This document shows, piece by piece, positions 16,053 to 23,163 of a stretch of 39,363 nt of DNA. Made by a program: the position numbers and the translations under genes. The notes under the pieces are model-generated. The model saw only the letters and a list, made by a program, of their open reading frames with translations. It was not told the origin of the DNA and ran no database searches. Source of the DNA: JBHENW01 sp046261875 (GTDB taxonomy: Bacteria; Acidobacteriota; Thermoanaerobaculia; UBA5066; Gp7-AA6); the NCBI GenBank assembly GCA_046261875.1, contig JBHENW010000026.1:1-39363 (forward strand), given 5' to 3'. Position 1 is the first letter of the stretch. Each line of letters begins with the position of its first letter.

Positions 16053-16081
16053 ATCATACCCTTCCCGCCTCCGCGGACCAA
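16053..16081 (-). promoter_or_regulatory. Promoter of the TlpA-like gene
   Basis: On the minus strand TTGGTC (16081 to 16076) is followed after exactly 17 nt by TATGAT (16058 to 16053), a good -10. Transcription would start near 16046, giving a leader of about 50 nt. Confidence 0.55.
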
Positions 16082-16131
16082 GCGCCGTTGCCCGGAGACG
16101 GCCTTTTCCCCGGCGGATCGAGCCACTCTGA

Positions 16132-16137
16132 TAGAAG
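16132..16137 (+). promoter_or_regulatory. Possible -10 element just before the asparaginase II gene
   Basis: TAGAAG ends 8 nt before the GTG at 16146, without a Shine-Dalgarno. It resembles the other short-leader -10 boxes of this window but lacks the final T. Confidence 0.25.
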
Positions 16138-16145
16138 TCGTCTCC

Positions 16146-17198
16146 GTGCTCCCACCGGAGACCCTGGTCCGTGTCCACCGGGGGGGGCGTGTCGAGTCGG
16201 AGCACCGCGGCGACGTCGCCGTAGCCGATTCGGGCGGCGCGTTGCTCGCCTCCTGCGGAGACCCGGATCGGGGCGTTTTCGTGCGGTCCGCCGCCAAGCC
16301 CTTTCAGGCCCTGCCCTTTCTGGCGGCGGGCGGCGCCCGGAAGTTCCGACTCGGCGACGATGAGATCGCGCTCATGTGCGCATCGCACGGCGGCGAGCCG
16401 CGCCACGTCCGGCTGGCGGGCCGCATGCTCCGCAAAGGCGGCTTCTCGGAGAATGACCTCGTGTGTGGCGCGCACCTGCCGCTGCACGAGCCGTCCGCCC
16501 GCGCGCTCGTGCGCAGCGGCGACCCCGTGTCTCCTCTCCACAACAACTGTTCTGGCCAGCATGCGGCCCTGCTGCTGTCCTGCCGCCTCTTCGGGTATCC
16601 CAAGCGAGGCTACGAGACGCCGGACCATCCCCTGCAGCAGCGCATCCGGCAGACCTTCGCGGCCTATGCCGGCGTTTCGCAGGACTCGCTGGAAGTCGCC
16701 GTGGACGGCTGCGGGATCCCCGTCTTCTACGCGCCGCTTTCCTCGCTCGCACGCGCCTACGCGCGGTTGATGGCGCGTCGGCAACCGGGGGAGAGCGTCG
16801 AGGATCTACGCGCGAGGGCCCTCGTCGTGCGCGCCATGTGGGAGAGCCCCGCGATGGTCGCCGGCCAGGGTCGCTTCACGACCGAGCTGCTCGAAGTCGG
16901 CAAGCGCCGATGGGTCGGCAAGGAAGGCGCCGAAGGCGTTTATGCCATCGGACTGCGGCCGCGCCGCCCCGGAGCCCGGCCGGTGGGAATCGCGTTCAAG
17001 ATCGAGGACGGCTCGTCGCGGGGTCGCGACGCGGTCAGCCTCGCGCTGCTCGATCAGCTCGGTCACCTCGACGACATCGCGCGCCGCCGGCTCGCGGCGC
17101 ACGAGTTCATCCCGGTCTGTAACGCAACGGGTCGGGTCGTCGGGAGAATCGAGGCGGCCCTGCCCCCCCTCCGAATGCGGGATAATCCGCGCGCGTGA
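16146..17198 (+). CDS. Asparaginase II family protein
   Basis: The 350-residue product matches the bacterial asparaginase_II family, which is related to thermolabile L-asparaginase and differs from the E. coli AnsA/AnsB type. Visible landmarks: LVRVHRGGRVESEHRGDVAV at the start, FVRSAAKPFQALPFL (SxKPxQ motif), IALMCASHGGEPRHV (usually CASHSGE), LHNNCSGQHAALLL, DGCGIPVFYAPL and AGQGRFTTELLE. It is predicted cytosolic, as no signal peptide is seen. GTG 16146 fits the family N-terminus. The gene overlaps the next by 4 nt (GTGA). It should hydrolyse asparagine to aspartate and ammonia, though substrate range in this family is not well fixed. The Ser-to-Gly change in CASHGGE is worth noting. Confidence 0.9.
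   Translation: MLPPETLVRVHRGGRVESEHRGDVAVADSGGALLASCGDPDRGVFVRSAAKPFQALPFLAAGGARKFRLGDDEIALMCASHGGEPRHVRLAGRMLRKGGFSENDLVCGAHLPLHEPSARALVRSGDPVSPLHNNCSGQHAALLLSCRLFGYPKRGYETPDHPLQQRIRQTFAAYAGVSQDSLEVAVDGCGIPVFYAPLSSLARAYARLMARRQPGESVEDLRARALVVRAMWESPAMVAGQGRFTTELLEVGKRRWVGKEGAEGVYAIGLRPRRPGARPVGIAFKIEDGSSRGRDAVSLALLDQLGHLDDIARRRLAAHEFIPVCNATGRVVGRIEAALPPLRMRDNPRA
17181..17186 (+). promoter_or_regulatory. -10-like element before the rhodanese gene
   Basis: GATAAT lies inside the last codons of the asparaginase gene, 8 nt before the GTG at 17195. No -35 box or Shine-Dalgarno is seen. It may allow separate, leaderless expression of the downstream genes. Confidence 0.35.
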
Positions 17199-17638
17199 AA
17201 CCAAGGCTCCTTGCGGTCGCCGTGGCCGTGGCGGCCGCGGCCGTCCTCTGCCTTGGATGCGCGACGAGCCGACGCGTCGTGGCATCGCTGACGGCCAACT
17301 GCAAGGAAGTGCAGCCGGGCGTCGCCTTCGAAATGATGCGAGACAACCCGAACATCCTCTCACTCGACGTCCGCCACGCGGGGGAGATCACCGAGGCGCG
17401 CCCGCGCATCCCGCGAAGCCGCAACGTTCCGCTCTCCGAGCTGCCCCGCCGTTTCCGAGAGCTCCGGCCCTGGCAGAAACAGACGATCGTCATCTTCAGC
17501 CGCGACGGCGCCGACGCCGCATCCGCCTGCGAGTTTCTCGCCCGACAGGGGTTCCTCTACGTTTCCCACGTATCGGGAGGTGTGGAGGCCTGGAGCCGTC
17601 GCGGCTTCCTCCGCGCTCCGTCCGCGGGGAGCGAGTAG
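17195..17638 (+). CDS. Exported rhodanese-like protein without catalytic Cys
   Basis: The 147-residue product has a hydrophobic N-terminal segment ending CLGCATS; Cys22 could be lipidated, though the position -3 Cys makes an atypical lipobox. A single rhodanese domain follows: ILSLDVRHAGEITEARPRIP, NVPLSEL, then the active loop reading IFSRDGADAASA, where the catalytic Cys of YCxxGxR is replaced by Ser102. The closing HVSGGVEAWSRRG is typical. It should fold as rhodanese but not transfer sulfur by the usual mechanism, so a binding role is more likely. It overlaps the asparaginase gene by 4 nt and abuts the UbiD gene (stop and TTG start adjacent). Confidence 0.85.
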   Translation: MKPRLLAVAVAVAAAAVLCLGCATSRRVVASLTANCKEVQPGVAFEMMRDNPNILSLDVRHAGEITEARPRIPRSRNVPLSELPRRFRELRPWQKQTIVIFSRDGADAASACEFLARQGFLYVSHVSGGVEAWSRRGFLRAPSAGSE

Positions 17639-19102
17639 TTGCCCTTCCGCGATCTGTCCGCCTTCCTGTCCGACCTCGAGGCGCAGGGGGAGCTCGTCCG
17701 GATCCGGAGCGAGGTCTCTCCGCTCCTCGAGATCGCGGAGATCGCCGACCGCGCCGTCAAGGCCGGGGGACCGGCGCTCCTCTTCGAGCGCGTGACGGGA
17801 TCGTCTGTTCCCGTCGCGATCAACTTGTTCGCGTCGCGGCGCCGGATGCTCCGGGCGCTGGAAATCGGCTCTTACGAAGAGTGGGCCGAGCGCCTCGACT
17901 TCTTCCTCGACTTCCGCCCGCCCGAGGGGATGCTCGACAAGCTCCGGGCGCTCCCCAAATTCGGGGAGCTCGCCAACGTCTTTCCCAAGACGGTGCGCTC
18001 CGCCCCCAGCCAGGAGGTGGTCGAGACGGGGGACGGCGTGGACCTCGGACGCCTGCCGGTCCTCCAGTGCTGGCCGGAAGACGCCGGCCGGTTCATCACG
18101 CTGCCTCTCGTCATCACGAAGGACCCGGTGACCTCGAAGACCAACGTCGGGGTCTACCGCATGCAGATCTTCGATCGGAACACGACGGGCATGCACTGGC
18201 AGAAGCACAAGGACGGGGCCGGGCAGGCCAGCGGCTACGAGCGGGAGGGGCGGAGGATGGAGGTCGCCGTCGCGATCGGCGCGGACCCGGCGACCGTGTT
18301 CTCCGGGATCGCCCCGCTCCCACCGGGGATCTCGGAGTTCCTCTTCGCCGGATTCCTGCGCGGCGAGGCCGTTCCGCTCGTCCGGGCCAAGACCGTGGAC
18401 GTCCTCGTTCCCGCCGAGGCCGAGATCGTTCTGGAGGGATACGTCGATCCCGGGGAGCGGCGGCGAGAAGGGCCTTTCGGCGATCACACGGGCTTCTATT
18501 CGCTGGCCGACGATTTTCCCGTCTTCCACGTGACCGCGATTACCCGCCGGCGCGCCCCCGTCTATCTGACGACGATCGTAGGGCGGCCTCCGATGGAAGA
18601 CGGATTCATGGGAGAAGCGGTCGAGCGGCTCTTCCTCCCCCTGGTCAAGAAGACGATTCCGGAGATCGTGGACATGCACCTGCCCGTGGAGGGGATCTTC
18701 CACAACCTGATGCTCGTTTCGATCCAGAAACGCTTCGCGGGCCACGCCCGCAAGACGATGCACGCGATCTGGGGGACGGGACAGATGATGTTCACGAAGG
18801 CGATCGTCGTGGTGGACGCGGACGTGGATCTTCGCAATCCGGGGGAGGTGGTCTGGCGGGCTCTGACCGCCATCGATCCGGAGCGCGACGTCGAGATCGT
18901 CCGCGGCCCGGTGGACGAGCTGGACTTTGCCGCGCGCTTGCCCTGCTACGGCAGCAAGATGGGGATCGATGCGACGCGAAAATGGAAACAGGAGGGGTTC
19001 GACCGGGAGTGGCCCGGAGCGATCCGCATGTCGGAGGAGGTTCGCCGGCGCGTGGACGAGCTCTGGCCGTCGCTCGGCATCCCACTGAATCCGAAGCGTT
19101 GA
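17639..19102 (+). CDS. UbiD-family prenylated-FMN decarboxylase
   Basis: UbiD-type enzymes use prenylated FMN to decarboxylate (or carboxylate) aromatic or unsaturated acids. The 487-residue product carries the family landmarks in order: FRDLSAFLSDLEAQGELVRI at the start, TSKTNVGVYRMQIFDRNTTG (metal/prFMN site, about 161-180), MHWQKHKD, EGYVDPGERRREGPFGDHTG (catalytic Arg/Glu region), FYSLADDFPVFHVTAI and the late ARKTMHAIWGTGQMMF. Start codon is TTG directly after the upstream stop. The usual housekeeping role is in ubiquinone or futalosine-type menaquinone synthesis; which substrate applies cannot be read here. The UbiX partner that makes the cofactor is not in the window. Confidence 0.92.
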   Translation: MPFRDLSAFLSDLEAQGELVRIRSEVSPLLEIAEIADRAVKAGGPALLFERVTGSSVPVAINLFASRRRMLRALEIGSYEEWAERLDFFLDFRPPEGMLDKLRALPKFGELANVFPKTVRSAPSQEVVETGDGVDLGRLPVLQCWPEDAGRFITLPLVITKDPVTSKTNVGVYRMQIFDRNTTGMHWQKHKDGAGQASGYEREGRRMEVAVAIGADPATVFSGIAPLPPGISEFLFAGFLRGEAVPLVRAKTVDVLVPAEAEIVLEGYVDPGERRREGPFGDHTGFYSLADDFPVFHVTAITRRRAPVYLTTIVGRPPMEDGFMGEAVERLFLPLVKKTIPEIVDMHLPVEGIFHNLMLVSIQKRFAGHARKTMHAIWGTGQMMFTKAIVVVDADVDLRNPGEVVWRALTAIDPERDVEIVRGPVDELDFAARLPCYGSKMGIDATRKWKQEGFDREWPGAIRMSEEVRRRVDELWPSLGIPLNPKR

Positions 19103-19127
19103 AGCGCGACCCCGCGCCGGCGGGTGC

Positions 19128-19133
19128 TACAAT
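19128..19133 (+). promoter_or_regulatory. -10-like element upstream of the NtrC-like gene
   Basis: TACAAT lies 11 nt before the ATG at 19145. No -35 at a suitable distance and no Shine-Dalgarno. A leader of only about 4 nt would result. Confidence 0.35.
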
Positions 19134-19144
19134 CTCCGGCCCTC

Positions 19145-20386
19145 ATGCGCGTCCTGATCGTGGATGCCGACTCGGAGTCGAGGGACGCCCTCCGTCGGGC
19201 CTTCGCGGCTGCCGGCGACCAGGTCCGCGTCGTCGCCACGCTGCCGGACGGGGAACGGCAGCTACTCGATTTCCAGCCCAACGTCGTGATCGCGGCCGTC
19301 TCCTCGGGGGATTCGGGAGGGGCGCTCGCGTTTCTCGAGTCCGCGCGCAACGCCGAGCCGAGGCGGGGCATCTATGCGCTCGTGGACGGCGCCCGGCTCG
19401 AAGACGGCGTCTCGGCGATGCAGCGGGGGGTTCACGATTTTTTGTGGAAGCCCCTCTCGGAAGGCCGGGTCGCTCTCGTGCGGGCGCGCTTCGCGGCGCG
19501 TCGCGAGCGCGAAGGCTGGATCGAGGAGATGCGTCTGCGCCTGGCGCGCGCCGAGATCGCGACGTCGCTCGCGGGCCTCTCGCCGCGCTGGCAGGAGACG
19601 CTCGCCGCCATCCAGAGGGAAGCCGCCGCGAACACCGACGTCCTCCTCACCGGGGAAGCGGGAACGGAAAAGGAGTCGGCCGCCCGGGCGGTCCACCGCC
19701 TCTCTCCTCGCGGATCGGCGCCGTTTCTGGTCGCTGGAGCGGGCGCGTCCGAGGACGGCAACGCGGAAGGGACGCTCTTCATCGCGGACATCGAACGCGC
19801 GAGCTTCGCGCAGCAGCGGGCGCTTCTCGAGAGGATCGAAGAGGGCCGGCGGGCGCGGATCATTCTCGCCACGGACGAGGAGCCCCGCGAAGCGGTCGCG
19901 GCCGGCCGCCTGCTTCCCATGCTCTTCGAGACGTTCCGCGACCATTCCGTGCATCTGCCCCCGTTGCGGGAGCGCGGAGAGGACGTCAAGCTCCTCGCCC
20001 GGCAGTTCCTGCACGAGATCGACGGCGCGCTCTATTTCGATTCGGAGGCCGTCGAGGCGCTGCGGGCGCACGACTGGCCCGGCAACGTCCGCGAGCTCAA
20101 AGAGGTCGTGCGCCGCGCCTCGCAGCTCGCAGACGGCCCGGCAATCGGGCCCACGGTCGTCACGTCCGTTCTGGGGCGCCCGCTCGCCTCGCGCCGCTCG
20201 CGGCGCAAGAAGGCGCCCGTCGTTCGGATCGCCGTCGGAGATTCGCTCGCCGACGTCGAGCGCCGGCTCATCCAGAAGACGCTCGAGTTCGCCCGGGGCA
20301 ACAAGAAGAAGACTGCCGAGCTGCTCAAGCTCTCGTTGAAGACGATCTACAACAAGATCAAAGAGTACGGGCTCAGCACGGAGTAG
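19145..20386 (+). CDS. Degenerate NtrC-like regulator with intact Fis-type HTH
   Basis: The 413-residue product has the three-part layout of sigma-54 activators: receiver-like domain (1-120), AAA+ domain (about 140-340) and Fis-type HTH (about 372-410). ATG 19145 gives the canonical MRVLIVDAD. Key residues are lost: the phospho-Asp position is Ala51 (VIAAV instead of VLLDV), though Lys102 (WKPL) stays; Walker A reads GEAGTEKE (170-177) instead of GESGTGKE; Walker B reads LFIADIE instead of LFLDEIG; and some 45 residues between them, including the sigma-54-contacting GAFTGA loop, are missing. LPPLRER (271-277) and WPGNVREL (311-318) are kept, as is the HTH (GNKKKTAELLKLSLKTIYNK). It probably binds DNA without classical phosphorylation, ATPase or sigma-54 activation. 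Target genes are unknown. Confidence 0.88.
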   Translation: MRVLIVDADSESRDALRRAFAAAGDQVRVVATLPDGERQLLDFQPNVVIAAVSSGDSGGALAFLESARNAEPRRGIYALVDGARLEDGVSAMQRGVHDFLWKPLSEGRVALVRARFAARREREGWIEEMRLRLARAEIATSLAGLSPRWQETLAAIQREAAANTDVLLTGEAGTEKESAARAVHRLSPRGSAPFLVAGAGASEDGNAEGTLFIADIERASFAQQRALLERIEEGRRARIILATDEEPREAVAAGRLLPMLFETFRDHSVHLPPLRERGEDVKLLARQFLHEIDGALYFDSEAVEALRAHDWPGNVRELKEVVRRASQLADGPAIGPTVVTSVLGRPLASRRSRRKKAPVVRIAVGDSLADVERRLIQKTLEFARGNKKKTAELLKLSLKTIYNKIKEYGLSTE

Positions 20387-20416
20387 GGCGCGCCTCTGGC
20401 GCCGCCATGGGGCCGA

Positions 20417-20445
20417 TTGAAAGCGTCCCTCCGAGCCGGTACGAT
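20417..20445 (+). promoter_or_regulatory. Promoter of tRNA-Leu
   Basis: TTGAAA (20417-20422), a 17-nt spacer and TACGAT (20440-20445). Predicted transcription start is about 20452, 5 nt before the mature tRNA 5' end, as expected for a tRNA gene. Confidence 0.75.
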
Positions 20446-20456
20446 CTCCGTACCTC

Positions 20457-20543
20457 GCCGGAGTGGCGGAATGGCAGACGCAGGGGACTCAAAATCCCCC
20501 GCCCTTTACGGGTGTGAGGGTTCGACTCCCTCCTCCGGCACCA
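20457..20543 (+). tRNA. tRNA-Leu (anticodon CAA)
   Basis: The 87-nt sequence folds as a class II tRNA. Acceptor GCCGGAG (20457-20463) pairs with CTCCGGC (20533-20539), followed by discriminator A and an encoded CCA (20541-20543). The anticodon stem GGGGA/TCCCC encloses the loop CTCAAAA, giving anticodon CAA, which reads UUG Leu codons. A long variable arm (CGCCC, TTTA, CGGGTG-like) and the T arm GAGGG-TTCGACT-CCCTC are present, both expected for tRNA-Leu. The short peptide that the plus strand could encode here is a known artefact of tRNA-Leu genes and was not called. Confidence 0.97.
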
Positions 20544-20932
20544 GAAGCGTCGCGTCCGCTCGCTCGGGCCTGCCTCTGGCACCGGCGAGCGGCTCGCGGA
20601 TCACGCTCGACCGCTCGCCTGGCCCCTCCCTCGCTCCCGCTCCCGCGGCGCAAGGCTCCTCCGAGGACGGAGACTCCTCGCGCCGCGATCGGAGACGGTC
20701 GTCCGGACATGCCTCGAGTTAGCCGGCGGCCGACGACGACTCCCTACTCCGGGCCCAGGAACCGAGATCGAGGTCTGGCCGAGTTGAACAACCCTAGAAC
20801 GACCTCCACTGCCCTCTAAAGTGGTCGTTCGACACGGTGTCCGAGAGTTTTCCACAGGCTCACAGGCCGCGTTGCGGCGGACAACTCCTCGAGAGCCGTC
20901 AGGACCCGGAGGGCGCGAAACCCCCCGTAACA
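20544..20932. other. Intergenic region with no recognisable gene
   Basis: About 390 nt between tRNA-Leu and the carD promoter hold no frame with a convincing start, ribosome-binding site or known family. The only structure noted is an imperfect hairpin at 20797-20830 (GAACGAC pairing with GTCGTTC, plus CACT/AGTG inside) without a T tract. No integrase, attachment-site duplicate of the tRNA 3' end, or RNA family was recognised. Confidence 0.6.
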
Positions 20933-20961
20933 TTGCGTTTTTTGCGGTTTTTCCCTATAAT
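20933..20961 (+). promoter_or_regulatory. carD promoter
   Basis: TTGCGT (20933-20938), 17-nt spacer, perfect TATAAT (20956-20961). Transcription would begin near 20968, giving a leader of about 38 nt with a TAGGAGG Shine-Dalgarno (20994-21000) before the GTG at 21006. The surrounding AT-rich stretch stands out sharply in this GC-rich region. It is the best promoter in the window. Confidence 0.85.
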
Positions 20962-21005
20962 TCGAGGTTCCGTTTAACCGTTTTTTTAATCTTTAGGAGG
21001 AACAC

Positions 21006-21521
21006 GTGGGTTTCAGAGTCGGAGAAAAGGTGGTGTACCCCAACCACGGAGTCTCCGTGGTGGAGAAGATCGGCGAGGGCTTCGCGATCGAGCCGACGGT
21101 TCCCCGCAGTTTCTATCACCTCCGCCTGATTTCCAACAACTCCAAGGTCATGGTGCCGATAGGGAACACCGACCTGATCGGGCTCAGGCGGCTGACCCAG
21201 CGCAAGGACATCACGGGTCTGATGAAGAATTTGGCGGACAGCCGGTTTTCGACCACCGGAGACTGGAAAGGCCGCTACAAGCAGAACCTCGACAAGATGA
21301 AGAGCGGCAAGCTCAACGACATTGCCGATGTCCTCAAGACGCTCAACTACATCATGACCCGCAAGACCCTCTCCTTCCGCGAGAAGAAGATGTACGAGCG
21401 GGCGAAGTACCTCATCGTCTCGGAGATCGCCGTCATCAACAATCTGGACGAGAAGGAAGTGGAGCGTCAGGTGGACCGGGCGCTCGCGAAGTCCGCGCAG
21501 GGGCGTGCCGCCTCCCACTGA
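21006..21521 (+). CDS. carD: CarD family transcriptional regulator
   Basis: CarD-type proteins bind RNA polymerase beta through an N-terminal Tudor-like domain (RID) and stabilise the open promoter complex at rRNA and other promoters. The 171-residue product begins FRVGEKVVYPNHGVSVVEKI, the typical RID start; RSFYHLRLISNNSKVMVPIG follows, and the helical C-terminal domain (about 70-160) contains WKGRYKQNLDKMKSGKLNDI and FREKKMYERAKYLIVSEIAV. Start is GTG behind TAGGAGG. It is monocistronic, with its own strong promoter and a strong terminator, consistent with a highly expressed housekeeping regulator. Confidence 0.95.
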   Translation: MGFRVGEKVVYPNHGVSVVEKIGEGFAIEPTVPRSFYHLRLISNNSKVMVPIGNTDLIGLRRLTQRKDITGLMKNLADSRFSTTGDWKGRYKQNLDKMKSGKLNDIADVLKTLNYIMTRKTLSFREKKMYERAKYLIVSEIAVINNLDEKEVERQVDRALAKSAQGRAASH

Positions 21522-21544
21522 CCTCGTTTCGACGCACGACGTGA

Positions 21545-21575
21545 AAAAGGGAGGCTTCGGCCTCCCTTTTCTTTT
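21545..21575 (+). terminator. Intrinsic terminator of carD
   Basis: An 11-bp perfect stem (AAAAGGGAGGC with GCCTCCCTTTT) is closed by a TTCG tetraloop and followed by CTTTTCCCC. It is a strong rho-independent terminator 24 nt after the carD stop. Confidence 0.9.
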
Positions 21576-21620
21576 CCCCGACTGCAGATCGGGCCCTCGG
21601 GTCGCAGCGGAGGGTGGGCA

Positions 21621-21626
21621 TAAAAT
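21621..21626 (+). promoter_or_regulatory. -10 element 6 nt before the coiled-coil protein gene
   Basis: TAAAAT ends exactly 6 nt before the GTG at 21633, with no Shine-Dalgarno and no -35. It lies just after the carD terminator, where a new promoter is needed. Clearest leaderless candidate in the window. Confidence 0.55.
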
Positions 21627-21632
21627 CCACCC

Positions 21633-22355
21633 GTGAAAAGAACGCTCGCCGCCTCCCTGCTCCTCCTCTCGGCGGCGAGTCCCCTCGGAGCGGACGCCGC
21701 GACCGACGCGGCCCGCGCGGAGCTGTCCCGGGAGCGGCGCCGCCTCTCCTCGGAGGCGTCTCGCCTCTCCGAGGTCTCCCGGCGCCTGGAGGCGGCTCTC
21801 CAGGATCTGGCGGAAGCGAGCCGCGCGGTGGCAGACGGCGGCTCGCGGGCTGACGTCGGAACCGACGAGCTCGTCCGCCGGGAAGACGCCGTGGCCGCGA
21901 TCGAGCAGGAGGTCAAGACGCTCCTCGAGCGGCGGCGGCTCATGGCCGACCGTCTCGTCGAGCGGCGTCGGACGATCGCCCTGCTCGAGGCAGAGATCGG
22001 CGGCAAGTCGAAAGTTCGCGACGTCGTCAGCGGTCGCTGGACGGTCCTCGTCGAACCGGGGGAACAGAAGGGCGTCTTTCGGATGAACCTCGATGGCACG
22101 CTCGTCTCGGGCGAGTACACGCTCGAGGGCGGATACCACGGCTCGCTGCGGGGGACGCTCGTCAACGACCGCCTGCGGCTGGAGCGAGTGGACTCGCGGC
22201 TCGGCTTCTCCGCGGTCTATTTCGGCAGGCTCAACCGGGACGGCGGGACGATCGCCGGCACATGGGAGGCGACCACTTTCGGCACGGGATCTCCCGGGGC
22301 CGGGCGCTGGCGGGCGGTCCGCGAGAAAGAGCGCGAGGAAGAAGCCACGCCATGA
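21633..22355 (+). CDS. Secreted coiled-coil protein with C-terminal beta domain
   Basis: I do not recognise this family. The 240-residue product has a signal peptide (cleavage near GADA, residue 22), then about 100 residues of Arg/Glu/Ala-rich heptad-like helix (24-122; for example SRERRRLSSEASRLSEVSRR and EQEVKTLLERRRLMADRLVE), then a compact beta-rich region (about 130-230): GRWTVLVEPGEQKGVFRMNL, GTLVSGEYTLEGGYHGSLRG, GFSAVYFGRLNRDGGTIAGT. The latter pattern suggests a small barrel or lipocalin-like fold. Start is GTG 21633. It overlaps the next gene by 4 nt (ATGA) and heads a four-gene operon ending in rarA. Role may be in the envelope; no function can be given. Confidence 0.8.
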   Translation: MKRTLAASLLLLSAASPLGADAATDAARAELSRERRRLSSEASRLSEVSRRLEAALQDLAEASRAVADGGSRADVGTDELVRREDAVAAIEQEVKTLLERRRLMADRLVERRRTIALLEAEIGGKSKVRDVVSGRWTVLVEPGEQKGVFRMNLDGTLVSGEYTLEGGYHGSLRGTLVNDRLRLERVDSRLGFSAVYFGRLNRDGGTIAGTWEATTFGTGSPGAGRWRAVREKEREEEATP

Positions 22356-22912
22356 GCTCTCCGGAGGGTCCGCGCTGGCGCCGCTCGGCCGTTCCGCTCC
22401 TCGTCGGCGGGCTGCTGGGGTTCATCGCCGGTTATTTCGCGGCGGGCGGAGGTCGACCCGAGATCGCCGCGTCGTCTCCGGCGGTGCCGGGCGAGGAGAG
22501 CGATCGAGTCGCCTCGCTCGCGAAGGCGCTCGAACGCGATCGGGACAACCCCGCGTTGTGGACGGCCCTGGGGAACGCGCAGTACGACCGCGGCAACTGG
22601 CCGGAAGCGATCGACGCGTACGAGAACGCCCGGCGGCGGGAACCGAAGGACCCGAACCTGCTCTCCGACCTGGGTGCGGCCTACCGCAACGCCGGAGAAT
22701 TCGGCCGCGCCGTCCACTTCTTCGAAAAGGCTCGCGAGAACGGGCCGGACCACTGGCAGTCCCTCTTGAACCTGACTCTGGTCTATGCCTACGACCTCGG
22801 CGACGCGGAAAAGGCGCAGCGGCACCTCGACGAGCTCAAGCGGCGCTACCCCGAGGTGCCGCAGCTCGACCGGCTCCAGGAGAAGATCTCTGAACTCCGG
22901 GCGGCCGCCTGA
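22352..22912 (+). CDS. Membrane-anchored TPR protein
   Basis: The 186-residue product has one N-terminal membrane helix (about 13-31, AVPLLVGGLLGFIAGYFAAG) and a periplasmic or cytosolic soluble part with three TPR motifs: NPALWTALGNAQYDRGNWPE (repeat 1), NLLSDLGAAYRNAGEFGRAV (repeat 2) and SLLNLTLVYAYDLGDAEKAQ (repeat 3), followed by a short helix. It begins at ATG 22352 overlapping the upstream stop, with GAGGAAGA as a ribosome-binding site, and overlaps the next gene by one base. Similar small TPR proteins act as scaffolds (NrfG/CcmH-like), but nothing specific indicates cytochrome maturation here. Confidence 0.85.
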   Translation: MSSPEGPRWRRSAVPLLVGGLLGFIAGYFAAGGGRPEIAASSPAVPGEESDRVASLAKALERDRDNPALWTALGNAQYDRGNWPEAIDAYENARRREPKDPNLLSDLGAAYRNAGEFGRAVHFFEKARENGPDHWQSLLNLTLVYAYDLGDAEKAQRHLDELKRRYPEVPQLDRLQEKISELRAAA

Positions 22913-23163
22913 TGCTCCGCTTCGCCCTCATCCTCGTCCTGTTCTTCGTCGCGCTCGGACTCGTGCGCGTCATACGGGGGCTGCTCTCGTCCGTTCTCGG
23001 CTCGGTCCCCCCGCCGCCGCGGCAGGTGGACGGGCAGGAGATGGTCCGCGATCCCGTCTGCGGAACCTGGATCGACCGCCGGCTCGCGGTGACGGGCTCG
23101 CGGGGCGGGGAGCTCGTCGCCGTCTGCTCCGACAAATGCCGCCTGGCCCTGGAGGCCCGATGA
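22912..23163 (+). CDS. Small membrane protein with YHS/TRASH-like Cys motif
   Basis: The 83-residue product has one N-terminal hydrophobic helix (1-30) followed by a short soluble domain: MVRDPVCGTWIDRRLAV and VCSDKCRLALEAR. Cys50, Cys72 and Cys76 form the pattern DPVCGT...CSDKC that recalls YHS and TRASH metal-binding domains, so zinc or another soft metal may be bound (inference). It shares one base with the upstream stop (TGATG) and four with rarA (ATGA). Its tight placement between a TPR protein and rarA suggests translational coupling rather than a shared function. Confidence 0.82.
   Translation: MLRFALILVLFFVALGLVRVIRGLLSSVLGSVPPPPRQVDGQEMVRDPVCGTWIDRRLAVTGSRGGELVAVCSDKCRLALEAR

Noticed and set aside
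16055..16057. Upstream ATG as start of the TlpA-like protein
   Set aside because: It would add 21 residues before an otherwise standard signal peptide, and the ATG lies within the predicted -10 box TATGAT.
20463..20530. Short reading frame over the tRNA-Leu gene (starting MADAGDSKS)
   Set aside because: This peptide is the well-known translation artefact of tRNA-Leu genes. The tRNA folds perfectly here.
20540..20720. Integration site or island next to tRNA-Leu
   Set aside because: No integrase, no repeated copy of the tRNA 3' end and no change in gene style were seen downstream.
20797..20830. Imperfect hairpin in the gap before carD
   Set aside because: Only 7 plus 4 base pairs with a bulge and no T tract; not a terminator and not recognisably an RNA gene.
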